Source: an uncultured Clostridia bacterium (GTDB taxonomy: Bacteria; Bacillota; Clostridia; Oscillospirales; Acutalibacteraceae). From it: 5,748 bases of DNA. Within the stretch, counting starts at the first letter, position 1, and each line of letters opens with the position of its first letter. Of this stretch, positions 1 through 4,591 are shown piece after piece. The notes beneath the pieces are model-generated. The model worked only from the letters and a program-made list of their open reading frames with translations. It had not been told where the DNA came from and ran no database searches. The stretch is from NCBI GenBank assembly GCA_946539105.1, contig CAMNHG010000088.1:1-5748 (forward strand), in the 5' to 3' direction. A program made the position numbers and the translations under genes.

Positions 1-6
1 CCTCCC
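1..6 (-). promoter_or_regulatory. Possible ribosome-binding site of a leftward gene starting outside the window
   Basis: Read on the minus strand, the last bases before the left edge are GGGAGG, a good Shine-Dalgarno core. It lies about 30 nt downstream of the transcription start predicted from the promoter at 41-69. No coding sequence of that gene lies in the window: the short ATG frames between 7 and 40 hit stops at once. The start codon would be a few bases beyond the edge. This is an inference from spacing only. Confidence 0.35.
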
Positions 7-40
7 GAAGATTTTTTACATCAAAGTTGCATACAGAATT

Positions 41-69
41 ATTTTAACTTAATAATAAGGTTAAGTCAA
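41..69 (-). promoter_or_regulatory. Predicted sigma-A promoter, leftward
   Basis: On the minus strand, TTGACT (69-64, five of six matches to the -35 consensus) is followed by exactly 17 nt and then TAAAAT (46-41, five of six matches to the -10 consensus). Transcription would start near 34-36 and run off the left edge through the Shine-Dalgarno-like GGGAGG at 6-1. A small inverted repeat, ACTTAA (47-52) and TTAAGT (61-66), sits in the spacer and overlaps the -35 box, so it could be a repressor site. The promoter lies between the unseen leftward gene and the repeat element at 84-454, so that gene is probably transcribed separately from the pullulanase, which has its own terminator. Confidence 0.5.
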
Positions 70-83
70 GAGGGTAGATATAA

Positions 84-111
84 GAGTTGAGAGTTTAGAG
101 TTTAGAGTTTA
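84..111 (+). repeat. Left heptamer array, (GAGTTKA)x4
   Basis: Four contiguous 7-bp units: GAGTTGA (84-90) followed by GAGTTTA three times (91-111), then ATT. This is the inverted counterpart of the array at 427-454. The two arrays could pair over about 28 bp with two mismatches, because the variant G-containing unit is first here but second from the outside at the other end. Confidence 0.85.
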
Positions 112-184
112 ATTATTGCGATAAACCAACGTACAATTCAACACACAAAACGTGCGTGGAATTAAATGTTTGTTCCTGTCCCAC

Positions 185-210
185 GGGCGGACACATGGGT
201 CCGCCCCTAC
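185..210 (-). repeat. REP-like hairpin 1 (GTAG + 8-bp stem)
   Basis: On the minus strand GTAG (210-207) is followed by a perfect 8-bp stem, GGGCGGAC (206-199) and GTCCGCCC (192-185), with a 6-nt loop. A GTAG-type tetranucleotide at the foot of a GC-rich hairpin is the known layout of REP sequences recognised by REP-associated tyrosine transposases (RAYTs). No RAYT gene is in this window, so the assignment rests on layout alone. Confidence 0.55.
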
Positions 211-287
211 GGTTGCAACGGAAAACTTGCGATAACGGAAATGCCACCTTTTTCTGGCGAAAACGGCAACCTTAGCACGTCGGCAAC

Positions 288-363
288 CCTTTTGGGCTTC
301 GCCCATTTCCCCTACGAGGGGAATCACCTTTTGGGCTTTGCCCATTTCCCCTAACAGGGGAAT
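288..363 (+). repeat. Two tandem copies of a 37-bp palindrome-rich sequence
   Basis: Copies at 288-324 and 327-363 have a period of 39 bp and differ at three positions. Each contains two small hairpins: GGGC-N3-GCCC (294-304, 333-343) and CCCCT-N3-AGGGG (309-321, 348-360). The substitutions lie in hairpin loops (position 300 versus 339; 315-316 versus 354-355), so all stems are intact. That pattern fits conservation of structure, although two copies cannot prove selection. Confidence 0.8.
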
Positions 364-398
364 TTCCCGTAGCTTCGCGACGGGGGAGGCTTTAAATC

Positions 399-423
399 GG
401 GCGACCGTGAAGGTCGCCCCTAC
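399..423 (-). repeat. REP-like hairpin 2 (GTAG + 8-bp stem)
   Basis: On the minus strand GTAG (423-420) precedes a perfect 8-bp stem, GGGCGACC (419-412) and GGTCGCCC (406-399), around a 5-nt loop. It has the same orientation and layout as the hairpin at 185-210 but a different stem sequence, so the two are related in design and not recent copies of each other. Confidence 0.55.
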
Positions 424-426
424 AAT

Positions 427-454
427 TAAACTCTAAACTCTCAACTCTAAACTC
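427..454 (-). repeat. Right heptamer array, inverted copy
   Basis: Read on the plus strand, four contiguous units TAAACTC, TAAACTC, TCAACTC, TAAACTC. On the minus strand these are GAGTTTA/GAGTTGA units, inverted relative to 84-111. The outer end touches the A-run at 456-461 that forms the T-tract of the pullulanase terminator. Confidence 0.85.
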
Positions 455-455
455 T

Positions 456-496
456 AAAAAAGAGCCTGTTTCAAGCGGTTGCCTGAAACAGACTCT
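456..496 (-). terminator. Rho-independent terminator of the pullulanase gene
   Basis: On the minus strand, 33 nt after the TAA stop, a 16-bp stem forms between 496-481 and 476-461 with two G-T wobbles and the tetraloop AACC, followed directly by a run of six T (461-456, the first of which is also the last stem base). The stem includes CTGTTTCA paired with TGAAACAG. This is a strong intrinsic terminator and it ends the pullulanase transcript as a single-gene unit. Confidence 0.92.
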
Positions 497-529
497 GTGT
501 TAATTATTGATTTTTACTGTCTGAAATTA

Positions 530-3500
530 TTACCAAGCGGTTACAACGTAGTGTCCGAGGCTGTTCTTTGTGCCGTCCATCCAGTAGCCTGATACAGAGA
601 AGTCTTTGATGTCCTCTGTCTGTGCGCCGCTGCCGTTACTGAGGATAACGCCTGTCGCGCCCGCAGGAACGTGGCAGATGAACTGAGTCTCGCCGTAATC
701 GTTTGTCGTAGTCTCTGCCTGAGCAGATCCGGGCCATGCGCCGTTAAGCTCATTTCCGTCGTCGTCCCAAGCGTAAACATACGCCTTGCCCCAGCCGAAG
801 TTATCGGTGAGCAGGAAGGTCTGCTCCTCATACTCGGTGGGCTCGGGATCGGTGGGTTCGGGATCTGTAGGAGTGGGATCGGTGGGCTTTGTTGTAGGAA
901 CGGTAACAGGAGCGTCGCCGTCTGCATAAGTGCCTGTAAGATACAGATACTCGTCAAACTCAGCCGCGTACTTCTGAATCAAAGTTGCGTCAAATACGGT
1001 AACAACACCGTCGCCGTTGCAGTCTGCCGCGAGCTTTTGCTTTGAAGAATTAAGCGTTGTGATTTCGGCGGCAACCTGCTGTACAAAGGTTGCGTCAGCT
1101 ACACTAATAATACCGTCGCCGTTAACGTCGCCTATCAAAATCTTGCCTGTGGGATCCGGCACGGTTGTGGGCTCGGGATCTGTGGGCTTAGGCTCGGTTG
1201 TGGGCTGGGGATCTGTGGGCTTGGGCTCGGTTGTCGGCTGCGGATCGGGGTCGTCGCCGATTTCGCCGTAAAGATAAATTACGTTGAAGGTTCCGGGCTG
1301 ATAGTTACCGCTTGCGTTAATAGGAGCGATAACGTCTGTTCTGCCCGAAAGCGGAGTTGTTGTATAAGAGGTTGTGCTTGTTGTCTTTGTCTTTTCGGTA
1401 ACAACATCGTCAGCGAGCTTCTGACCTGTCTTGAGGTCGATGTGGCTGACAATCATCTTTGAGTTAAAGGTTGCCGCCTTGTTCTGAATCCAAACCTCGC
1501 CTGCCGCGAAGTAGCCGGGCTCGCCCTGTCCGGGCTCCTGAGTAACCGCGCCTGTGGTGCTGGTCGGGTGGAACATTACGTAAGCCGCCGGAGCGTTAAC
1601 GGTTCCTACAAACCAGCCGCTGCCCTCAGAGGTCATCTTGGGAGCAACGTTCCACTCGCCGTTGGGAGCTGTGCCGTCGTCGCAGTAAGCGTAAAGTCTT
1701 ACGTCTGACCAGTTGTTTGAATTGTAGTAGTGAACCTTAGTGGTTGAACCGAACTTTTTGAATGTAAAGGTGATGTTGATGTCATCGCCTGTGAAGATTC
1801 CCTTGATGTTTGCAGGGAACTTGGTTGTGTCGAGCTCGTAACCCTGAATTGTGGGGATAGCTACGTCGTAGGTGTCGCCGCCGCGGAGCTTCTTCTTGGT
1901 AGAATCCTTGATGGAAGTGCCGCTCTCGTCAACAAAGTTTACATTGAGGTAACCTGAGATGATACCTGCGTTGCTGTACTTATAGGTTACGGTTGTGTTT
2001 GTGTTTGCGGCGATTGTGCCTGCTGTGCTGCCCTCTGAACCGGTGAGGTTGTAGTCGAACAGAAGTGTTGAGTCGGGCAGAGTATGATACTTGCTGCCTG
2101 CTCTGTACTTAGCTGTGCTTGTCTTGAGGGTGTTGCCCTTGTCGTCAACGTGGTTGATTGTGAGGGTACCGAACTGCTCGGTAACCTTGAGGTTGTTGAA
2201 GGTTGAAGCCTCAACAAGGATAGCCGCTGACTTTGCGGGAATTGAGTAGCTGCTTGAGTTAACAGTGCCGAGGCTGGTAAGACCTGCCTGCTTATCCTTC
2301 GCAACGATTACCCAGCTGCTCGCGCCGAGGTTGGAGATTGTATAAGCCGATGTGCCGCCGTTAACGAGAACGCACATCTTGCCCCACTGACCCGAGGTAT
2401 TGTTGGAGTATGTATAGGCTACAACATTACCGTAGCTTGATGGGAAGGTCGGGGTTGAGAAGTTCGAGCCCTTTAAAGGAGCGTAGTTCTTGCGGATTTG
2501 GAGAAGTCCCTTATAGTACTGGGCAAGGTTGCTGAACGTGCTTACGCGGCTCCAGTCAATCTGGTTAACCGAGTCGGCGGATTTGTAGCTGTTCTTGTCG
2601 CCCTTCTTTGTACGTCCGAACTCAGAACCCGCCGTCATAAACGGAATACCCTGCGAGGTCATAAGCAGTGCCATAACCTCACGCACCTGAGTACGGTATT
2701 TTTCGGTTGAGCTTTCGCTCGTGCTGTTGAAGCTCGACGAACCGTTACTCCTGAGAATCTTATCCCAGAGAATCAGGTTATCGTGAGCGTCGGCGTAGGC
2801 GATTGTCTGTGAAGGTGCCTGAGCCGAGAAGCTCTTGCCCTTTACGCCGTTAACGATCTTAGAAGCGTTTGCTTCGGTAGCACCCTGTACAAAGCCCTTG
2901 CCTGTGCCGTCGGTGTCGCCCTTGATAGCGTCGCGGTAGGAGTCGTTAAACATACCTACTCTCGCGTTGAGCGACGAAGCCCTTGCCTGAGTCGCGGGAG
3001 TCGGGCAGGGTGATGTGCCGCCTGTCCAAGGCTCGCCATACATCAAAATCTTTGTGCTAACCTGGTCGAGGTTTGTACGGATAGCGTTCATTGTGGTTAC
3101 ATCGTGAAGACCCATAAGGTCAAAACGGAAACCGTCGATATGATACTCGTCTACCCAGTAGCGGCAGGACTCGATCATAAACTTTCTGTACATCAGCTTA
3201 TCGGAAGCTGTCTCGTTACCGCAGCCCGAACCGTTTGAATAAGCGGTTGAGGAGCTCATTCTGTAGTAGTAGCCGGGAGCGGTCTTGTTAAAGCTGGAAG
3301 CAGTTGAATAGGTGTGGTTGTAAACAACGTCCATTACAACCGAGATGCCTCTGTCGTGCAGAGCCTGAATCATCTGCTTGAACTCTTTAATTCTTACGTT
3401 ACCGTCGTAGGGGTTTGTAGAATACGAACCCTCGGGAACGTTGTAGTTCTGAGGATCGTAGCCCCAGTTGCGGTTTGTTGAGGAAGAGCCCGCGTCCTCG

Positions 3501-4240
3501 TCTACCGACTCAAAGTCGTAAACAGGCTGGAGCTGAACGCAGTTGATACCCTGCTCAACAAGGTAATCAACGCAGGTTGATACGCCGTTCGCGTCGCCGT
3601 TCAGCTTTGTGCCGCCCTCGGTGAACGCGAGGTATTTACCCATATTGTCCTCGCTTACGCCGGCATTCTGAGCGATTGAGAAGTCACGAACGTGAACCTC
3701 CCAAACAACAGCTTCCTGAGCACCGTTGAAGAACACGTGGTTATCGTTGTTCCAATCGTCAGGATCGGTAGAATCAAGGTCAACTACCATTGAACGCTTA
3801 CCGTTAACGCCGGCTGCCTTTGAATATACGTCCTGAGTTTCGTTTGTCTGACCCTTTACATTAACAATGTAGGTGTAGTACTGGTTTTTGTGATCGCCGG
3901 TGAGGGTTGTAGACCAAACGCCTGTGGTATTGTTTTTGGTCATGGCGTACTCGCCGATTACGCCTGCGCCGGACTCGTTGTCAGAGCCGGTTTTGTAGAG
4001 CTTAACCTTTACCGATGTCGCTTCGGGAGACCATGTTTTGAAGGTGGTCGAAGCAGGAGTATAGGTAGCTCCGAGGTTTGCTTCGTTATACGCGCTGTTA
4101 GCCTGGGTTTCGAGGTAGTTTTGGTTGCTGTACGCACCGACTTCCTCTGAGCTGTCCGAAGCGGCGGAAACAGCCACTACGGCGGAACTCATAACCATCA
4201 GGGCAGAGAGTACCAACGAAAGCGTCTTTTTGAATTTCAC
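530..4240 (-). CDS. Secreted dockerin-bearing type I pullulanase (GH13) with starch-binding modules
   Basis: Predicted extracellular enzyme hydrolysing alpha-1,6 branch links in starch and pullulan. A signal peptide (about 1-26, KFKK then a hydrophobic core ending AVSA) precedes a CBM48-like domain (about 58-150) and a GH13 core (about 165-590). Conserved regions are DVVYNH (304-309), GFRFDLMGL (370-378; nucleophile D374), YGEPW (401-405; acid/base E403) and AHDN (485-488; stabiliser D487). The type I pullulanase signature is present as NWGYDP (258-263), with Arg257 where Tyr is usual. Then come a beta domain (about 595-680), MucBP-like domains (about 691-756, 762-830, 928-992), CBM26-like modules (about 833-920, 1140-1236) and a dockerin (about 1036-1093) between Pro/Thr linkers. 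At 1236 aa it is much longer than single-domain pullulanases because of this tail. The start is GTG at 4240-4238; the frame is open to a TAA at 530-532. The gene is monocistronic, with its own terminator. The enzyme class is secure; attachment to an amylosome-like complex is inferred from the dockerin. Confidence 0.95.
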   Translation of the reverse strand: MKFKKTLSLVLSALMVMSSAVVAVSAASDSSEEVGAYSNQNYLETQANSAYNEANLGATYTPASTTFKTWSPEATSVKVKLYKTGSDNESGAGVIGEYAMTKNNTTGVWSTTLTGDHKNQYYTYIVNVKGQTNETQDVYSKAAGVNGKRSMVVDLDSTDPDDWNNDNHVFFNGAQEAVVWEVHVRDFSIAQNAGVSEDNMGKYLAFTEGGTKLNGDANGVSTCVDYLVEQGINCVQLQPVYDFESVDEDAGSSSTNRNWGYDPQNYNVPEGSYSTNPYDGNVRIKEFKQMIQALHDRGISVVMDVVYNHTYSTASSFNKTAPGYYYRMSSSTAYSNGSGCGNETASDKLMYRKFMIESCRYWVDEYHIDGFRFDLMGLHDVTTMNAIRTNLDQVSTKILMYGEPWTGGTSPCPTPATQARASSLNARVGMFNDSYRDAIKGDTDGTGKGFVQGATEANASKIVNGVKGKSFSAQAPSQTIAYADAHDNLILWDKILRSNGSSSFNSTSESSTEKYRTQVREVMALLMTSQGIPFMTAGSEFGRTKKGDKNSYKSADSVNQIDWSRVSTFSNLAQYYKGLLQIRKNYAPLKGSNFSTPTFPSSYGNVVAYTYSNNTSGQWGKMCVLVNGGTSAYTISNLGASSWVIVAKDKQAGLTSLGTVNSSSYSIPAKSAAILVEASTFNNLKVTEQFGTLTINHVDDKGNTLKTSTAKYRAGSKYHTLPDSTLLFDYNLTGSEGSTAGTIAANTNTTVTYKYSNAGIISGYLNVNFVDESGTSIKDSTKKKLRGGDTYDVAIPTIQGYELDTTKFPANIKGIFTGDDINITFTFKKFGSTTKVHYYNSNNWSDVRLYAYCDDGTAPNGEWNVAPKMTSEGSGWFVGTVNAPAAYVMFHPTSTTGAVTQEPGQGEPGYFAAGEVWIQNKAATFNSKMIVSHIDLKTGQKLADDVVTEKTKTTSTTSYTTTPLSGRTDVIAPINASGNYQPGTFNVIYLYGEIGDDPDPQPTTEPKPTDPQPTTEPKPTDPEPTTVPDPTGKILIGDVNGDGIISVADATFVQQVAAEITTLNSSKQKLAADCNGDGVVTVFDATLIQKYAAEFDEYLYLTGTYADGDAPVTVPTTKPTDPTPTDPEPTDPEPTEYEEQTFLLTDNFGWGKAYVYAWDDDGNELNGAWPGSAQAETTTNDYGETQFICHVPAGATGVILSNGSGAQTEDIKDFSVSGYWMDGTKNSLGHYVVTAW
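533..823 (-). other. C-terminal CBM26-like starch-binding module of the pullulanase
   Basis: Residues about 1140-1236. The pattern TDNFGW..AYVYAW (1145-1158), NGAWPG (1166-1171) and NGSGAQTEDI (1202-1211) matches the CBM26-type starch-binding fold seen in many Ruminococcus extracellular proteins. Candidate sugar-stacking aromatics are W1150, Y1154, Y1156, W1158 and W1169. The module follows the dockerin, so the dockerin is internal and not terminal. Confidence 0.75.
833..898 (-). repeat. Second Pro/Thr/Asp/Glu linker (5-residue repeats)
   Basis: Residues 1115-1136 of the pullulanase. PTDPT and PTDPE units repeat every 15 bp, giving a flexible spacer between the dockerin and the C-terminal starch-binding module. 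Confidence 0.85.
962..1135 (-). other. Type I dockerin domain of the pullulanase
   Basis: Residues about 1036-1093 form two calcium-binding repeats. Loop 1 has D1038, N1040, D1042, S1046 and D1049; loop 2 has D1073, N1075, D1077, T1081 and D1084. Each loop is followed by an F-helix segment, DATFVQQ (1049-1055) or DATLIQK (1084-1090). The positions that usually govern cohesin recognition (10 and 11 of each loop) are V1047-A1048 and V1082-F1083, so the two halves differ and a symmetric dual binding mode is not assured. All calcium ligands are present. The domain should anchor the enzyme to a cohesin-bearing scaffold or cell-surface protein encoded elsewhere. Confidence 0.92.
1148..1246 (-). repeat. 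First Pro/Thr linker, three 11-residue repeats
   Basis: Residues 999-1031 are three 33-bp units, DPQPTTEPKPT twice and then DPEPTTVPDPT. They form an extended linker between the third MucBP-like domain and the dockerin. The DNA repeat explains the artificial glycine/valine-rich open frame on the other strand here. Confidence 0.9.
1265..1459 (-). other. Third MucBP-like domain of the pullulanase
   Basis: Residues about 928-992. The start MIVSHIDLKTGQKLADDV and the end VIYLYGE follow the usual MucBP pattern (beta strand, D-x-x-G-x-x-L, closing aromatic strand). It is separated from the two upstream MucBP-like domains (about 691-756 and 762-830; DNA 1973-2170 and 1751-1957) by a starch-binding module. 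The role may be spacing or glycan contact; family assignment is by pattern only. Confidence 0.55.
1481..1744 (-). other. Internal CBM26/CBM25-like starch-binding module of the pullulanase
   Basis: Residues about 833-920. KVHYYNSNNWSDVRLYAY (835-852), NGEW (860-863) and SGWF (874-877) follow the starch-binding CBM25/26 pattern, with candidate stacking residues W844, Y850, Y852, W863 and W876. With the C-terminal module, the enzyme carries two such modules more than 200 residues apart, which would favour binding to granular starch. Confidence 0.65.
4163..4240 (-). other. Signal peptide of the pullulanase
   Basis: Residues 1-26: basic n-region (K2, K4, K5), hydrophobic core LSLVLSALMVMSSAVV, and a V-S-A cleavage motif before ASDSSEE. 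It directs Sec export. There is no lipobox cysteine and no C-terminal LPXTG, so surface attachment must come through the dockerin or by starch binding. Confidence 0.9.
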
Positions 4241-4256
4241 TTTTTCATCAACTCCT
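4238..4256 (-). promoter_or_regulatory. Ribosome-binding site and start region of the pullulanase (GTG start)
   Basis: AGGAG (4256-4252) begins a 10-base stretch, AGGAGTTGAT, that matches the anti-Shine-Dalgarno complement at nine of ten positions. The in-frame start is GTG at 4240-4238, 11 nt after AGGAG. An ATG at 4248-4246 is only 3 nt from AGGAG and reads ATG AAA AAG TGA, a three-codon frame whose stop overlaps the GTG. No other start codon in frame precedes the signal peptide, so GTG is the best choice. Confidence 0.75.
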
Positions 4257-4264
4257 ATATCCTA

Positions 4265-4312
4265 CTGATTTCTTTAAAATTAGCGTTTCTAATGAAATCA
4301 GCAAAAATTTCA
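4265..4312 (-). promoter_or_regulatory. Structured leader of the pullulanase mRNA with two alternative hairpins
   Basis: On the minus strand CTGATTTC (4301-4294) and ATTAG (4293-4289) pair with CTAAT (4283-4279) and GAAATCAG (4272-4265). This gives a 13-bp stem with a 6-nt one-sided bulge (4278-4273) and a 5-nt loop, ending 8 nt before the AGGAG. A competing 6-bp hairpin, TGAAAT (4312-4307) with ATTTCA (4298-4293), uses the same central strand, so the two cannot form together. There is no T-tract, so this is not a standard terminator. At DNA level the inverted repeat could instead be a protein-binding site; its loop AAACGCTAAT has a CG-centred core loosely like LacI-family operators. Function is unproven. 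Confidence 0.45.
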
Positions 4313-4328
4313 TACAAATTGCCCAGTA

Positions 4329-4347
4329 TGATAATTATATTTTATCA
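4329..4347. promoter_or_regulatory. Operator-like inverted repeat TGATAA-N7-TTATCA
   Basis: A 19-bp AT-rich dyad lying about 6-24 nt downstream of the transcription start predicted from the 4360-4388 promoter, a usual place for a repressor to bind. AT-rich sequence produces such dyads by chance, so support is modest. Confidence 0.3.
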
Positions 4348-4359
4348 AACTATCACAGA

Positions 4360-4388
4360 ATTATATTTCTATTTTAGAATTATAGCAA
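4360..4388 (-). promoter_or_regulatory. Candidate pullulanase promoter(s)
   Basis: Two overlapping minus-strand options are visible. The first is TTGCTA (4388-4383), a 17-nt spacer and a perfect TATAAT (4365-4360), with a start near 4353 and a leader of about 110 nt. The second is an extended -10, TGC followed by TATAAT (4387-4379), without a good -35, with a start near 4372. Either would transcribe the leader hairpins at 4265-4312. The sequence alone does not choose between them. Confidence 0.45.
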
Positions 4389-4559
4389 ATGCCTATAATA
4401 CAAACTTTGCACCTTGTTTTTGGTTAAAGTGTATAGTTTTGGGTTTTTGAAATTTCAGGCTCGGATTTTTGTTAATAATTGTTTAATGTTCGGGGTTTGG
4501 ATTTGCAAAGGCTGATACTTTTTTTGTTTTGAATAAAATAACGTTTTTTTAATTTTATA
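4389..4559. other. AT-rich divergent intergenic segment without a recognised gene
   Basis: This T-rich stretch on the plus strand separates the pullulanase control region from the rightward promoter at 4560. It has no open frame with a ribosome-binding site, no tRNA-like fold and no clear terminator hairpin. The A/T runs near 4519-4558 lie directly upstream of the -35 at 4560 and could act as an UP element. Confidence 0.5.
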
Positions 4560-4588
4560 TTGACATAAAAGAAATATGGTGATATTAT
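4560..4588 (+). promoter_or_regulatory. Near-consensus sigma-A promoter, rightward
   Basis: TTGACA (4560-4565, six of six) is followed by 17 nt and TATTAT (4583-4588, five of six), preceded by an extended -10 TG at 4580-4581. This is the best promoter in the window. Its predicted start, about 4594-4598, lies at or just after the ATG (4592) of the following small ORF, and the -10 overlaps that ORF's GGTGAT Shine-Dalgarno (4578-4583). It could therefore serve the radical-SAM gene downstream, or the small ORF may start elsewhere or not be translated from this transcript. Confidence 0.7.
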
Positions 4589-4591
4589 TGT

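Larger units (their letters stand above)
84..454. mobile_element. MITE-like / composite repeat element with inverted heptamer-array ends
   Basis: A 371-bp non-coding block bounded by inverted repeats. Each end is an array of four 7-bp units, reading inward GAGTTKA x4 then ATT, at 84-111 and 427-454 on opposite strands. Inside are two GTAG-headed hairpins (185-210, 399-423), two copies of a 37-bp sequence (288-324, 327-363) and a further imperfect stem, CCCGT (366-370) with ACGGG (380-384). A 9-bp direct repeat TTGCGATAA also occurs at 116-124 and 227-235. TAA flanks both outer ends (81-83, 455-457), which could be a short target duplication or simply AT-rich context. Short reading frames here are not credible genes. 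The right end lies at the T-tract of the pullulanase terminator. A non-autonomous element or a cluster of REP-type palindromes both fit; mobility is not shown. Confidence 0.5.

Noticed and set aside
84..111. Telomere-like interpretation of the GAGTTTA heptamers
   Set aside because: The unit resembles plant-type telomere repeats only in length and T/A/G content. There are four copies at each end in inverted orientation inside a bacterial locus.
109..354. Short open frames on both strands within the repeat element
   Set aside because: They run through REP-like hairpins and direct repeats, have no ribosome-binding sites and encode low-complexity repeat translations. They are by-products of the repeat.
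288..363. Possible CRISPR array from the 39-bp-period repeat
   Set aside because: There are only two copies, separated by 2 bp instead of a spacer, and the units contain several internal palindromes. No cas gene is in view.
1017..1271. Plus-strand glycine/valine-rich open frame
   Set aside because: It is the antisense image of the Pro/Thr linker and dockerin of the pullulanase, kept open by the 33-bp repeats.
541..4150. Other short frames inside the pullulanase gene on both strands
   Set aside because: They overlap a clearly homologous long gene in other frames, show no domain pattern and lack ribosome-binding sites.
4246..4248. ATG at 4248-4246 as the pullulanase start
   Set aside because: As sequenced it meets TGA after three codons and is out of frame with the signal peptide. 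It would work only with a one-base insertion, so it is reported as a finding and not used as the start.
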